A stretch of DNA of 64,000 nt, taken from positions 1,144,131-1,208,130 of the forward strand of contig CAMRHE010000506.1 in NCBI GenBank assembly GCA_947044405.1, in the 5' to 3' direction. The notes beneath the pieces were generated by a model. That model was given only the letters and a program-made list of their open reading frames with translations, had not been told where the DNA came from and did no database searches. Every line of letters starts with the position of its first letter. Position 1 is the stretch's first letter. Made by a program: the position numbers and the translations under genes. The stretch comes from Leptodactylus fallax (taxonomy: Eukaryota; Chordata; Amphibia; Anura; Leptodactylidae). This document shows, in pieces, positions 55,020 to 64,000 of the stretch.

Positions 55020-55860
55020 TGCATGATGGTATAAGGAGGTGATATTCTATGGAAAATAAATTCTAAAATTAATAATCCATGAAACTGTGGAACAATCTGA
55101 AGCAATCCTTCATGCACAAGCCACGTTTTTTAGGGCAGGTGTCACACTGAAGTGGTGTCTTTCCTTATTCCCCTTTTGAAACGCACCTTTTTTGGGTCTT
55201 ACCTTTTTTTGCAGTTTGTGGGATTTCACCAGGAAAATGTTGCCTTGGTACAATACGGGCACCTTCAGTTTCAGAAGTACTGCAACCTGGCACTGTTTGG
55301 TCCCCAAATATCAGGGCCTTGATCATTTTCTCCTGAAAATCAAGTAAAGTTCCTGTCTGTCCTGCACATTGTAATAGCACGTAAGCATTATACATTGCCA
55401 TATGTATGATGTGCAGCTTTTTGTACCACACTCTTGTTTTCCGCATGGCACTGTACGGCTTCAGGACTTGACCAGATAGATCATCCCCTCCCATGTACTT
55501 ATTGTATGCCAGGATGCAGTCTGGCATGGGGCTGAGGGTACTGGTACCACGCAGAGGGACAGGGGCGCTGCCGTTACTATGAATTGTGGTCAGTACAAGG
55601 ACATCCCTCTTGTCCTTATACTTGACCAGCAGCATATTCTCATTGCAGACGGCCCTACTCTCACCCCTTCTGAGGGGCTGCGTAATCTGTGTCCTAGGGA
55701 GGCCTCTCTGATTTCTGTGCACGGTCCCACAAGCTGCAGTTCCTCCAGAACTGAGGCACCTGTGCAGACCAACCAATTGCAGCGTTTGAGGGGGATGGCA
55801 CCACTGCACGCCCCCAAAACACTCGACAGGGATTGATGGTATGTATAGCAGCAATCACTG
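55020..55860 (-). pseudogene. piggyBac transposase C-terminal remnant
   Basis: On the minus strand the frame reads TAACGTVHRNQRGLP, PLRRGESRAVCNENMLLVKY, KDKRDVLVLTTIH, YNKYMGGDDLSGQ (the third catalytic Asp region) and KTRVWYKKLHIIHMAMYNAYV. After a frameshift near 55170 it continues into a degraded cysteine-rich C-terminal finger ending CMKDCFRLFHSF. The regions with the first two catalytic Asp residues and the N-terminus are missing, so it cannot encode an active DDD transposase. Confidence 0.88.
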
Positions 55861-56087
55861 ACGGTTTTCCAGAAACCTGCGCTGTGTCGGCAAACTGCAA
55901 TTGCTCGATCTGAATCGATCGGCCAATTGCAGCGATCTACGTTGCAGGAGTGGAGATTAACCCCCCCATGCAAGGAAGAAGATTGTCATGAACAGTAGCA
56001 ATCTTCTTAAGATCTCCGTGTTACATGATACGGAGAACCCTTAACAGCCAGACGTAGTAGTACGTATCGTGTCGCTAAGGGGTTAAT

Positions 56088-56231
56088 AAACTTGATGTAT
56101 TTGTTAATGTGTTAAAACTTATGACATGCTTATAAATGTACTTCAGTAACCATAGAAACATCTGACTAAGAGATCAAAAAACTCTGAAGCAGCAAAATTT
56201 ATATCAGTCTCAATACTTTTGGCCACACCTG
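56088..56231. mobile_element. Tc1-like terminal fragment
   Basis: Ends TCTCAATACTTTTGGCCACACCTG followed by TA, the terminal repeat of a Tc1 family. It is preceded by AGTAACCATAGAAACATCTGAC, usual subterminal sequence. The rest of the element is absent; it abuts the TTAA end of the piggyBac element. Confidence 0.75.
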
Positions 56232-56233
56232 TA

Positions 56234-56646
56234 GATTTGTTCCTATATAATTCCCTCCCTGTACTGCCTGATTTTACAGCTTGCTGAAAATCTTGCATGG
56301 AGGATGGAAGACAGAGAGAAATGCAGGACCCAGCACGTGAAGAAACAACGGAACTTCCTCCAAAGAGTGCAAAAATGGATTCTAAGAGACCCAGTCAGCA
56401 GGTTGGTTAAGAATGTCTGGGCGACAGTAAGGTAGCCAAAAATGTTACTTTCTTAGAAATCATCCAAAACAGATGGGGGCAGACTTGTGGGATATGTTAA
56501 AAATCGAGCCAACAAAATAGTAAAACAAATGCATGAAGAGAGTGCAAAAGTAGGGGCAGGGAAAAAGAGAAAAGAGCAAGAAGACCCGGCCCAAGATGAC
56601 ATCACACCCGAAAGTAGTGGCCTTAATAGCAAGCTCAGAAAGGTCA
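56234..56646. other. unassigned sequence
   Basis: No motif-bearing frame or known repeat. A+G-rich around 56530-56600. It ends at the reverse LTR. Confidence 0.4.
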
Positions 56647-57003
56647 TGTGAACCGAGAGCAAGGCAGGTGGTTTGGACTCCGCAACCAGAAATGAACGCA
56701 CACGCGGTAGTTCAAGAAAAAAATATATATTTACTATAAGTTAATAAAGGCTAGTTAAAGGTAAAATGACAGGGCTAAAGACAAGCAAAATATACAATAT
56801 AGCATGAACAATTTCAAGGCAAATTCTGCAATGGTTTCTACTTTTACTCTGTCCAATTCTGCAGTATGGACACTGAATGAACAATATACTCAAAACTATC
56901 CCTAACTGACCCTGACTTCACATTTGGGTGCACCCCCTTTTCCCCAGTGGTCCAGGTGGACCGCTTACAGTCCGTAGAAGCGCGCGGTGGGGCCCAAAGC
57001 CGG
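56647..57003 (-). repeat. reverse-oriented gypsy LTR (readable part)
   Basis: This is the reverse complement of about 57980-58330 (the end of the 5' LTR). It starts exactly at the LTR end (TGTGAACCGAGAG) and contains no primer-binding site beyond it. About three substitutions over 350 bp distinguish it from the 5' LTR (for example GAATTGG for GAAGTGG), so it is a separate copy. It is either a solo LTR or part of another element. Confidence 0.85.
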
Positions 57004-57286
57004 CCCTTCCTTTTTTTATTAAGCCTCCCCCCCCCCCTTTTCTCGGTTTTGTGGGAAAAAAAAAACCCTTTTTTAGAAAGGAAAAAAAATAAATTTAATT
57101 TAATCAACAACTTTTTTCCCCCCCCCTCCTTTTCTCTCCTCCCCTTTCCATTCTTTGTGTTGGTATGTGGTTTTTTTGTTTGTCCCTTCTTTTTTATTAA
57201 CCCCCCCCCGTCTTTTTTTTTTTTTTTTTTTTATATATATTTTCTTTTTTTTTTTTTTTCTTTTCCCCTTCAGCCTATTTCTTTTT

Positions 57287-57344
<58 letters not shown>

Positions 57345-57361
57345 TTTTTTTTTTTTTTTTA

Positions 57362-57396
<35 letters not shown>
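57004..57396. other. homopolymer-dominated, probably miscalled sequence
   Basis: Long runs of C, A and especially T. Between the runs, short words (CTCGGTTTTGTGGG, CCCTTTTTTAGAAAGG) still follow the order expected if the reverse LTR continued. The natural LTR here would be mixed sequence. Long open frames across it (poly-Phe, poly-Lys) are meaningless. Confidence 0.75.
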
Positions 57397-57397
<1 letters not shown>

Positions 57398-58330
57398 TAT
57401 AAATTGTTAATGTTGAATGTATTTCTGTGATTCTGTTCCTTTAAGACAGCAGCCATTGTAACTGTGACATGATGCTGGAGTGAGACCCCCCCTTTTATGT
57501 CAGCTTGCCTGTTCTGCAGACAGAGTGTGAGCAGAGAAGCAGGAAGTGACGAGACAGAGAGCAGCAGCCATCTTGGCAAGTGTTGTATTGAACTGGTGTG
57601 GAGATTTTTCTGTGCAGCTAAGCTGTATCTTGGTCCAGAGACAAACAGAGTGTAAAGAGACAACAGGACTAGTGAGTCCACGTGAAAGGAACTGTGCTCA
57701 GTGGCTGATCAGTGAGACTGACATTGTGACTGTGTATATGGATACCACAGATAGAGACTCGCAGTGCTGTTGATGTACTGGACGGCACCTGCTAAATCCC
57801 GGCTTACATCCCAGCTCAGTGTATGGATTCGGCAGGACTGTCAGTATGCTGAGTGGAATCTGCTGTTGGATTACATTGCATTCAGTTGGTTTCCCTGTCT
57901 GTTAAAGAGGACTTCATCTCTCCCAAGATCCTGATAACCGTGAGGAGAGGACGCTTCACTATAAAAGAAAGGACCGACTTTGGGCCCCACCGCGCGCTTC
58001 TACGGACTGTAAGCGGTCCACCTGGACCACTGGGGAAAAGGGGGTGCACCCAAATGTGAAGTCAGGGTCAGTTAGGGATAGTTTTGAGTATATTGTTCAT
58101 TCAGTGTCCATACTGCAGAAGTGGACAGAGTAAAAGTAGAAACCATTGCAGAATTTGCCTTGAAATTGTTCATGCTATATTGTATATTTTGCTTGTCTTT
58201 AGCCCTGTCATTTTACCTTTAATTAACCTTTATTAACTTATAGTAAATATATATTTTTTTCTTGAACTACCGCGTGTGCGTTCATTTCTGGTTGCGGAGT
58301 CCAAACCACCTGCCTTGCTCTCGGTTCACA
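57397..58330 (+). repeat. 5' LTR of the gypsy element
   Basis: Ends TTCACA at 58330. Alignment with the 3' LTR predicts a start near 57357 and a full length near 974 bp. The TG start is not readable. Confidence 0.92.
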
Positions 58331-58333
58331 AAT

Positions 58334-58351
58334 TGGCGTAGTCGGCAGGAT
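58334..58351 (+). promoter_or_regulatory. primer-binding site, tRNA-Ser
   Basis: TGGCGTAGTCGGCAGGAT begins three bases after the LTR. It is complementary over 18 nt to the 3' end of vertebrate tRNA-Ser including CCA (..ATCCTGCCGACTACG-CCA). Confidence 0.88.
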
Positions 58352-58363
58352 CCGCTTACCAGA

Positions 58364-59339
58364 ATGGACGGTGACGCACCCGTTCGGGAGAATGGTGCGG
58401 GAGGAAGAATGCCAGCAGGGGCTATAATGAGTCAGTTAGCTAAATTTGATGGCAATAATATGTCAGTGAGTATGTGGGTGGAACAGATACGAATGATACA
58501 GCGAATGTACCAGACCGCACCAGAAGTACTAGTAGAGCTAGCAATATTGACATTACAAGGGGATGCTAAGACCACGGTGATACTGAGGCCATTTGAACAA
58601 AGGCAGACATTTGAGCAAGTAGTCCAGATTCTAGAAACCATCTATGGAGAAACTGCATTGCTGGGGTCTCTGCAGGCTCGGTTCTTCCAGAGGGTACAAC
58701 AGGAGAATGAAAGCCTTCCCCAATATGCAAATGCCCTACAAGAACTGCTCCGAGATATTCAAAGGAAGGAAAGAGGGGGCTCGCCAGCCTTCTGTAACCC
58801 TGATCGGACTCTCCGTGACCAGTTTGTCCTGGGGATACGTGACGGCAGTTTAACTGTGACTATGCAGGATTTTATACGACGAGAGACTGATGCTAAATTC
58901 CATGATGTACAGGTAGAGGCCATCTCCCGTGCCAATAGTATGGTCCTGAGGCCGCAGACCGCAGTTGGAGTTACTTTGTCACAGGGGGCTAGTTCTGGCT
59001 CAGAGACAGTAGAAAAAGGGACGGTTAAAGAAATTCTCACAGTAATGCAGAAACTGCAAGAACAAATGGAACACTTGCACACTCGTTGTGATGAGCAGTC
59101 TATGAAAATTGCAGACTTCCAGAAGACTGGAGATGAAAGGGTGAGCCATCCACACCCAGCAAGTCAGAATCACCCACCACCCCGCTGGAGGGGTGAGGGG
59201 GGATGGGACCTACCGAAGGGGTCCAAACAGATGGCCAGAACGACGGGGGATACGCTGCTGGGAGTGTGGACGGATGGGCCACGTTGCTGCTAGATGTCCA
59301 GAGCAGCGACAAACTTATGAGAGACCGCCGTTAAACTGA
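58364..59339 (+). pseudogene. gag of the gypsy element, frameshifted before the zinc knuckle
   Basis: Start at ATG 58364 (MDGDAPVRENG), 12 bases after the PBS. It carries a retrotransposon-gag capsid-like region (SMWVEQIRMIQRMYQ; LGSLQARFFQRVQQENESLPQYA; LRDQFVLGIRDGSL) and a coiled coil (VKEILTVMQKLQEQMEHLHTRC). This frame ends at TAG 59291-59293. The nucleocapsid zinc knuckle C-X2-C-X4-H-X4-C (CWECGRMGHVAARC, 59256-59297) is encoded in the +1 frame, which runs to TGA 59337-59339. A 1-base change, probably in the G-rich tract at 59188-59203, is the likely break, so gag is inactive in this copy. Confidence 0.9.
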
Positions 59340-59407
59340 AGTCCCCTGCTGCTGAAGGGCGTGTAGTAGGGGAGACTGACAAGGAGACTATGTGGGGAGA
59401 ATGCCCT
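59330..59407 (+). promoter_or_regulatory. candidate -1 ribosomal frameshift signal
   Basis: The slippery heptamer G TTA AAC (59330-59336) is in register with the zinc-knuckle frame and immediately precedes the gag stop TGA (59337-59339). Five bases downstream a 9-bp stem forms (59342-59350 with 59365-59373, one G-U pair). Loop bases AGGGC (59356-59360) can pair with GCCCT (59403-59407), allowing a pseudoknot. A -1 slip leads directly into the pol frame. Confidence 0.78.
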
Positions 59408-62400
59408 GATGATGACCTGATCGCTGCAAGTCCTGTCATACAGGTGGAAATGGAGGGTATTCCGGTTACCGGGATGATTGACACGGGTTCCCAAGTAACG
59501 ACCTTGAGTAGAGACTGTTATGAACGGTACTTCCGGCAACATGTGAAATATGATCCCCATACATTCGTACGAGTGGTCGCAGCTAACCAGTTACCAGTTC
59601 CAGTCGTGGGAGTGGCCTGGATGAATGTCCGGGTATGTGGCCAAGATCTAGGTAGGAAAGGCATTGTGGTGGTACAGGAGTCACATGAAGTAAAGGTCCC
59701 TGTCATTTTGGGGATGAATGTGTTAAAAGAATTAGATCAGATCCTCTTTGAAAAGAAAGGTCACGGTTATTGGAAAGAAACCACCACCCATCGGCCTACT
59801 CAAACAGCTTTCCAGCGGCTGATCCGGACATGTGGCTTACAGAAAAGTTCAGATGCACAGCGTCCTCTGGCTCGAATTTCAGTTCCTTTGCATACAAAAG
59901 TTACACTGCCACCCAGTCGGGAGACAATAGTGTCCATGCCCGTAGGCACCTGTCGGAAACTAGAGGGCATAGCTGTGTTGGTAGAACCACTGCAGGCAGC
60001 CGAAGGAGGTGTTGATCCGCTAGTGGCCCGTTCCTTGGCAATAGTTCGCAATGGGAGAGTACCACTTCGATGTGTAAACACTCAGGACCAGAGTGTGGAC
60101 CTGACCCCAGGGAGGCTGCTGGCTAACATCTATGTGACTCCGGAGGAAGTAAGGAAAGTAACTCCAATGCAGCTGAAGCCGACTGAAAGGGATGAGTGGA
60201 CCATAACTGTGTCCATGGGAGAAGATGAGGAACCCACCTCTGAATGGAATGGCTGTGCAATTCGAGAACAGATGAAGATGGATGTAAGTTCATGTTCTCT
60301 GGAATGGGTGCAGAAGGTAGATGAGCTGTTGTGGGAGAACCAAGCCACCTTTGCACGGTATGCTGAAGATTTTGGATGTACCACAGGGATCTACCATGAG
60401 ATTCCCACAGGAGACACCCCTCCAATTAGAGAGCGCTACCGACAAATTCCTCCACAGTTGTATCAGGAAGTGAAAGAACTGTTAGCTAAGATGCTACAGG
60501 GTGGGATCATCCAAGAAAGCCAGAGTCCCTGGGCGGCTCCTGTGGTGTTAGTAAGAAAAAAAGATGGGTCCATCCGATTTTGCGTTGACTATCGGAAGTT
60601 AAACGCTTGCACCGTACGAGATTCCTACCCCTTGCCACGGATTGAGGAGTCCCTCTCAGCGCTAGGGAGAGCCCGGTACTTCTCCTCACTAGATCTGGCT
60701 AGTGGGTATTGGCAGGTGCCGATGGCCACAAAAGACAAGGAGAAGACGGCATTCATCTTGCCCATGGGACTATACGAATTTAACCGGATGCCCTTCGGGT
60801 TGACAAATGCACCCGGAACGTTTCAGCGGTTGATGGAGAAATGTCTCGGTGACTTCAACTTCGAGTTCACTCTCATCTACTTGGATGACATTATAGTGTA
60901 TTCTGCGACCTTTGAAGACCATCTCCACCAGTTGGGGCAAGTATTTCGAAGATTGCGGGAACATGGGCTCAAATTGAAACCCAGTAAATGTCGGTTGTTC
61001 CAATCTGAAATTGATTACTTGGGCCACCGCGTATCAGGAGAAGGGGTGAGACCATCAAGAGACAAGATAGCGGCTGTTCAAGATTGGCCGATACCGACTA
61101 CCCTGCGAGAAGTGAGGGCGTTCCTTGGAGTAGCCGGTTACTATCGACGGTTTATTAAGGATTTCGCCAAGGTAGCAGCACCACTTAATGCTCTCCTACG
61201 AGGCACATCCGGTGGTCCAAAGAACCGGTCCGTGAAGTGGGGACCTGAACAGGAACAAGCCTTCCAGGCATTGAAGGATGCACTGACAACAGCCCCAATC
61301 TTGGCATATGCTGATTACCACTTGCCGTTCCAGCTATATACAGATGCAAGCCTGTATGGTCTTGGAGCAGTGCTTTCCCAGCTTCAGGATGGCCAGGAGA
61401 GGGTCATAGCGTACGGCAGCCGGTCTTTGAGAGATTCTGAAAGAAACCCCGAGAATTATAGTTCATTTAAATTGGAGCTGTTGGCACTGGTATGGGCCAT
61501 GACCGAGAAATTCTCTGAATATTTGACCGGTGCTGAAGTTTTAGTACTGACTGACAACAACCCACTAGCTCACCTGGAAAATGCCAAGCTCGGGGCGTTA
61601 GAGCAGAGGTGGATAGCCCGAATGTCTACATTCAATTACCGCATTAAGTATCGGTCCAAGACAGAGAACCAGAATGCTGACGGACTTTCTAGGGTAACTG
61701 CCCAGACCCCCACAGAAGACGTGGATCATGAGTTGGAGCATGTGGAGGTGCCCGATTTCAGCAGATTTTCACAGGCCTTGACCGCCACTAATCAGTTTGA
61801 GATGGAGGGGACTGAAATGGCTCCTTTCTTTGGTCCCTCACGACAGGAATGGGCACAGATACAACAGACCCATGAGGGGCTGGCGCAGATGATCAAGTGT
61901 GTTGAGAAAGGCCAGAAGCCCTGTAGAGAGGAAAGAGAACGACTGACACGTGAGATATTATCTGTTTTGAGTCAGTGGGAAAAGTTGGAGATGAAAAATG
62001 GAGTGCTATGCCGAAAGGTCTATTTACCTTCTGAGATCGACATTCGATACCAAATTGTGGTGCCTAGTGAACTGGCTCGCTCCTTGGCAGTTGAGGCTCA
62101 TAATAAGAATGGACATTTTGGTCATGAGAAGACCTTTCGTTGGTTACAGCGACTGATTTACTGCCCTGGTCTTCGTCAAATGGTCGAAGAAGTATGCCGC
62201 AGCTGTCGAACTTGTGAGATCCATAAGGCAATAGAACAGAGAGCTCCCCTGCAAACCATCGTGACCCAGGAACCTTTAGAAATTGTCATGATAGACTATC
62301 TAATGGTGGGCCCATCCAATAGCGGACACCAGTATTGCCTCGTAATGGTGGATCACTTCACCAAATTTGCGGTGGTAACCGCCACCAAGGACCAGACAGC

Positions 62401-63478
62401 TGAGTCAGCAGCTCGTGCTCTGTGCCAAGATTTCATTCGAGTATATGGGTGCCCCCAACGCATCCACTCCGACCAGGGCGCCTGCTTTGAGGGACACGTA
62501 ATGAAAGAAGTTCAACGTATCTACGGGATAAAGAAGTCGCACACGACTCCATACCACCCTCAGGGAAATGGGGCCTGTGAAAGATTCAACAGAACTCTGC
62601 TACAGATGCTGCGGACTCTGGAGGAAGACAAGAAGTTACAGTGGCCTCAGTTCTTGTCTGAAATGGTGTGGGCCTATAACAATCAGGTCCATTCTACAAC
62701 GGGGTACTCTCCTTATACACTTCTCTTTGGGCGGTCTGGGCGAAGTATAGGAGAATTACAGTTGAATGATGTGGATGGGTTCCCTCTGAGGGATCCAACC
62801 TCTTGGGTGCGGGCGCATCGGCAGAGACTTGAGACGATCCATCGATTGGTGCGGCAGCGCCTGCAAGAACATCCCCATCCTGATAAGACCCCAGTGCAAG
62901 AAGCACCATTGCAACCAGGCGACCTGGTGCTAGTTCGTGTCAAGAAACCCCAAGGGAAATTGGAAAGCAGATGGGAGGCTTTGCCGTATCGTGTTGTTGG
63001 CCGCAAGTATGCGAATGGGCCAGTGTACCAGGTCCAGAAAGAAGGAACTGATTGTGTTCGAGTACTTCACCGAAATATGTTGCGCCTGTGTCATTCTGAA
63101 GGGACAGATCACAATGGGCCTGCCAATGTGAATGAGCTCCCACAGTCAGAGAATGGAGGTGCGGAATGGGCCTCCGACAAGGAGGATGATTGTTGGCCGA
63201 TCCCTGCTCCTGGGGATGTTCCACCTGTGACTACTGTATCTCCGGTCTGTGCCCCCTCTGGTGCGGAATCCGCTGGTCCTTCTCAGCCCATAGCTGCAGC
63301 ACCCCATAATATACCACCGGTCCTCAGACGGACCACTAGGCCAAATGCTGGTATTCCCCCTGTTCGGTATGCGCAGGATGAGTTTGTTTGGCCTGCCATA
63401 CATCGGTATACTACCACCCTGTGCATAAAAGTACGACCCTCTGGATATACAGTCATAGGCAGGGACTGCCAATCTTAA
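59330..63478 (+). CDS. gypsy pol: protease, RT, RNase H, integrase
   Basis: Open from the frameshift site to TAA at 63476-63478; residue numbers below count from the internal ATG at 59390. Aspartic protease D31-T-G-S. Reverse transcriptase with FCVDYRKLN and Y497-L-D-D. RNase H with LYTD652ASLYGLGAVL. Integrase zinc domain from H904 (HX4H..CX2C). Integrase core D969, D1028 (HSDQG) and E1064 (D35E spacing). The C-terminal region includes VLVRVKKPQGKLESRWEAL and VLHRNML, with no chromodomain recognised. It performs maturation, reverse transcription primed by tRNA-Ser, and integration of the cDNA. All catalytic motifs are intact. Expression would need gag translation to reach the slip site, which this copy's gag frameshift prevents. 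Confidence 0.96.
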   Translation, partial: VKLKSPAAEGRVVGETDKETMWGECPDDDLIAASPVIQVEMEGIPVTGMIDTGSQVTTLSRDCYERYFRQHVKYDPHTFVRVVAANQLPVPVVGVAWMNVRVCGQDLGRKGIVVVQESHEVKVPVILGMNVLKELDQILFEKKGHGYWKETTTHRPTQTAFQRLIRTCGLQKSSDAQRPLARISVPLHTKVTLPPSRETIVSMPVGTCRKLEGIAVLVEPLQAAEGGVDPLVARSLAIVRNGRVPLRCVNTQDQSVDLTPGRLLANIYVTPEEVRKVTPMQLKPTERDEWTITVSMGEDEEPTSEWNGCAIREQMKMDVSSCSLEWVQKVDELLWENQATFARYAEDFGCTTGIYHEIPTGDTPPIRERYRQIPPQLYQEVKELLAKMLQGGIIQESQSPWAAPVVLVRKKDGSIRFCVDYRKLNACTVRDSYPLPRIEESLSALGRARYFSSLDLASGYWQVPMATKDKEKTAFILPMGLYEFNRMPFGLTNAPGTFQRLMEKCLGDFNFEFTLIYLDDIIVYSATFEDHLHQLGQVFRRLREHGLKLKPSKCRLFQSEIDYLGHRVSGEGVRPSRDKIAAVQDWPIPTTLREVRAFLGVAGYYRRFIKDFAKVAAPLNALLRGTSGGPKNRSVKWGPEQEQAFQALKDALTTAPILAYADYHLPFQLYTDASLYGLGAVLSQLQDGQERVIAYGSRSLRDSERNPENYSSFKLELLALVWAMTEKFSEYLTGAEVLVLTDNNPLAHLENAKLGALEQRWIARMSTFNYRIKYRSKTENQNADGLSRVTAQTPTEDVDHELEHVEVPDFSRFSQALTATNQFEMEGTEMAPFFGPSRQEWAQIQQTHEGLAQMIKCVEKGQKPCREERERLTREILSVLSQWEKLEMKNGVLCRKVYLPSEIDIRYQIVVPSELARSLAVEAHNKNGHFGHEKTFRWLQRLIYCPGLRQMVEEVCRSCRTCEIHKAIEQRAPLQTIVTQEPLEIVMIDYLMVGPSNSGHQYCLVMVDHFTKFAVVTATKDQTAESAARALCQDFIRVYGCPQRIHSDQGACFEGHVMKEVQRIYGIKKSHTTPYHPQGNGACERFNRTLLQMLRTLEEDKKLQWPQFLSEMVWAYNNQVHSTTGYSPYTLLFGRSGRSIGELQLNDVDGFPLRDPTSWVRAHRQRLETIHRLVRQRLQEHPHPDKTPVQEAPLQPGDLVLVRVKKPQGKLESRWEALPYRVVGRKYANGPVYQVQKEGTDCVRVLHRNMLRLCHSEGTDHNGPANVNELPQSENGGAEWASDKEDDCWPIPAPGDVPPVTTVSPVCAPSGAESAGPSQPIAAAPHNIPPVLRRTTRPNAGIPPVRYAQDEFVWPAIHRYTTTLCIKVRPSGYTVIGRDCQS

Positions 63479-63490
63479 AGTGGGGGGGAA
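63477..63490 (+). promoter_or_regulatory. polypurine tract
   Basis: AAAGTGGGGGGGAA lies between the pol stop and the 3' LTR start. Second-strand DNA synthesis is expected to start here. Confidence 0.8.
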
Positions 63491-63492
63491 TA

Positions 63493-64000
63493 TGTAAGAG
63501 ACAGCCAATGTTGTCCTAAGCTTTATTTGTCTGTATAAATTGTTAATGTTGAATGTATTTCTGTGATTCTGTTCCTTTAAGACAGCAGCCATTGTAACTG
63601 TGACATGATGCTGGAGTGAGACCCCCCCCTTTTATGTCAGCTTGCCTGTTCTGCAGACAGAGTGTGAGCAGAGAAGCAGGAAGTGACGAGACAGAGAGCA
63701 GCAGCCATCTTGGCAAGTGTTGTATTGAACTGGTGTGGAGATTTTTCTGTGCAGCTAAGCTGTATCTTGGTCCAGAGACAAACAGAGTGTAAAGAGACAA
63801 CAGGACTAGTGAGTCCACGTGAAAGGAACTGTGCTCAGTGGCTGATCAGTGAGACTGACATTGTGACTGTGTATATGGATACCACAGATAGAGACTCGCA
63901 GTGCTGTTGATGTACTGGACGGCACCTGCTAAATCCCGGCTTACATCCCAGCTCAGTGTATGGATTCGGCAGGACTGTCAGTATGCTGAGTGGAATCTGC
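63493..64000 (+). repeat. 3' LTR of the gypsy element, truncated by the window
   Basis: Begins TGTAAGAGACAGCC. From 63533 it is collinear with 57397 onward. A TATAAAT at 63534-63540 may be the core promoter, but it is unusually near the LTR start, so this is uncertain. Confidence 0.93.

Larger units (their letters stand above)
52936..56086 (-). mobile_element. internally deleted piggyBac element
   Basis: TTAACCCCTTAAGGA at 52936 and GTGTCGCTAAGGGGTTAA ending at 56086 form inverted termini with TTAA, as for piggyBac. Inside are a TTAA-flanked insertion (52968-53670), a tandem array of about 390-bp units (about 53930-55000) and a transposase remnant on the minus strand. About 3.15 kb. Confidence 0.75.
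57397..64000 (+). mobile_element. Ty3/gypsy LTR retrotransposon, 3' end off the window
   Basis: Order: 5' LTR (57397-58330, about the first 40 bp lost in low-quality sequence), PBS, gag, pol with protease-RT-RNase H-integrase, polypurine tract, 3' LTR from 63493. No env. Over the 467 bp where both LTRs can be compared I see only one 1-base indel (in a C run), so the insertion is recent. Confidence 0.97.

Noticed and set aside
57357..57396. TG start of the 5' LTR
   Set aside because: Expected position lies in the T-run; it cannot be read, so no boundary was asserted.
56947..57681. Open frames of 151 and 193 codons
   Set aside because: They are poly-Phe/poly-Lys translations of the homopolymer stretch plus LTR sequence.
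59770..63224. Many 60-100 codon frames overlapping pol
   Set aside because: Shadows of the pol frame; no independent motif and no env-like signal or membrane segment.

Overview
This is a eukaryotic, vertebrate nuclear window, most probably from a frog. It has an AT-rich, intron-like background packed with interspersed repeats of the kinds that dominate amphibian genomes: Tc1/mariner, TTAA-flanked piggyBac-like, hAT MITEs, L1/Tx1 and CR1/L2/Rex1 LINEs, a Penelope-like relic, a tRNA-like SINE and a Ty3/gypsy provirus. No bacterial, phage or CRISPR features are present. The frog assignment is inference from repeat types, not a measured result.

Region 1 (about 1-18.5 kb) holds the 5' part of one host gene on the minus strand, recognised as FSIP1 (fibrous sheath interacting protein 1). 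Three exons are visible (14665-14860 with the start codon, 14080-14236, 10147-10316). Their splice phases close exactly (0, then 1, then 0). A CpG-rich segment at about 18.32-18.54 kb with a perfect RFX X-box and a ZNF143-type site is the probable promoter and non-coding first exon. Introns are filled with MITEs, a hAT element with an 8-bp target duplication, minisatellites, and two hairpin insertions flanked by 16-18 bp direct repeats. Later FSIP1 exons were not found and probably lie left of position 1.

Region 2 (about 18.5-35.3 kb) has no recognised host exon. It contains nested TTAA elements and palindromic MITEs, two nearly identical Tc1 copies (21.4-23.0 kb plus; 28.4-30.1 kb minus) and an older Tc1 relic (26.2-27.8 kb). 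A long AT-rich minisatellite (32.75-35.3 kb) follows, interrupted by a solo LTR and a TA-flanked MITE.

Region 3 (35.5-56.6 kb) contains a LINE with an open 891-codon endonuclease/reverse transcriptase reading frame and two full-length Tc1 elements of different families with open transposase frames, 86 bp apart. It also holds a foldback element with a perfect 105-bp palindrome, L2-, Penelope- and L1-type relics, a second solo LTR, and an internally deleted piggyBac element.

Region 4 (56.6-64.0 kb) is a young Ty3/gypsy provirus. Its gag is broken by a frameshift and its pol frame is open. It has a tRNA-Ser primer-binding site and a strong candidate -1 frameshift signal (slippery G TTA AAC plus stem-loop) at the gag/pol junction. 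The 3' LTR runs off the window. Just upstream lies an oppositely oriented LTR followed by a homopolymer-dominated stretch that looks like badly called sequence.
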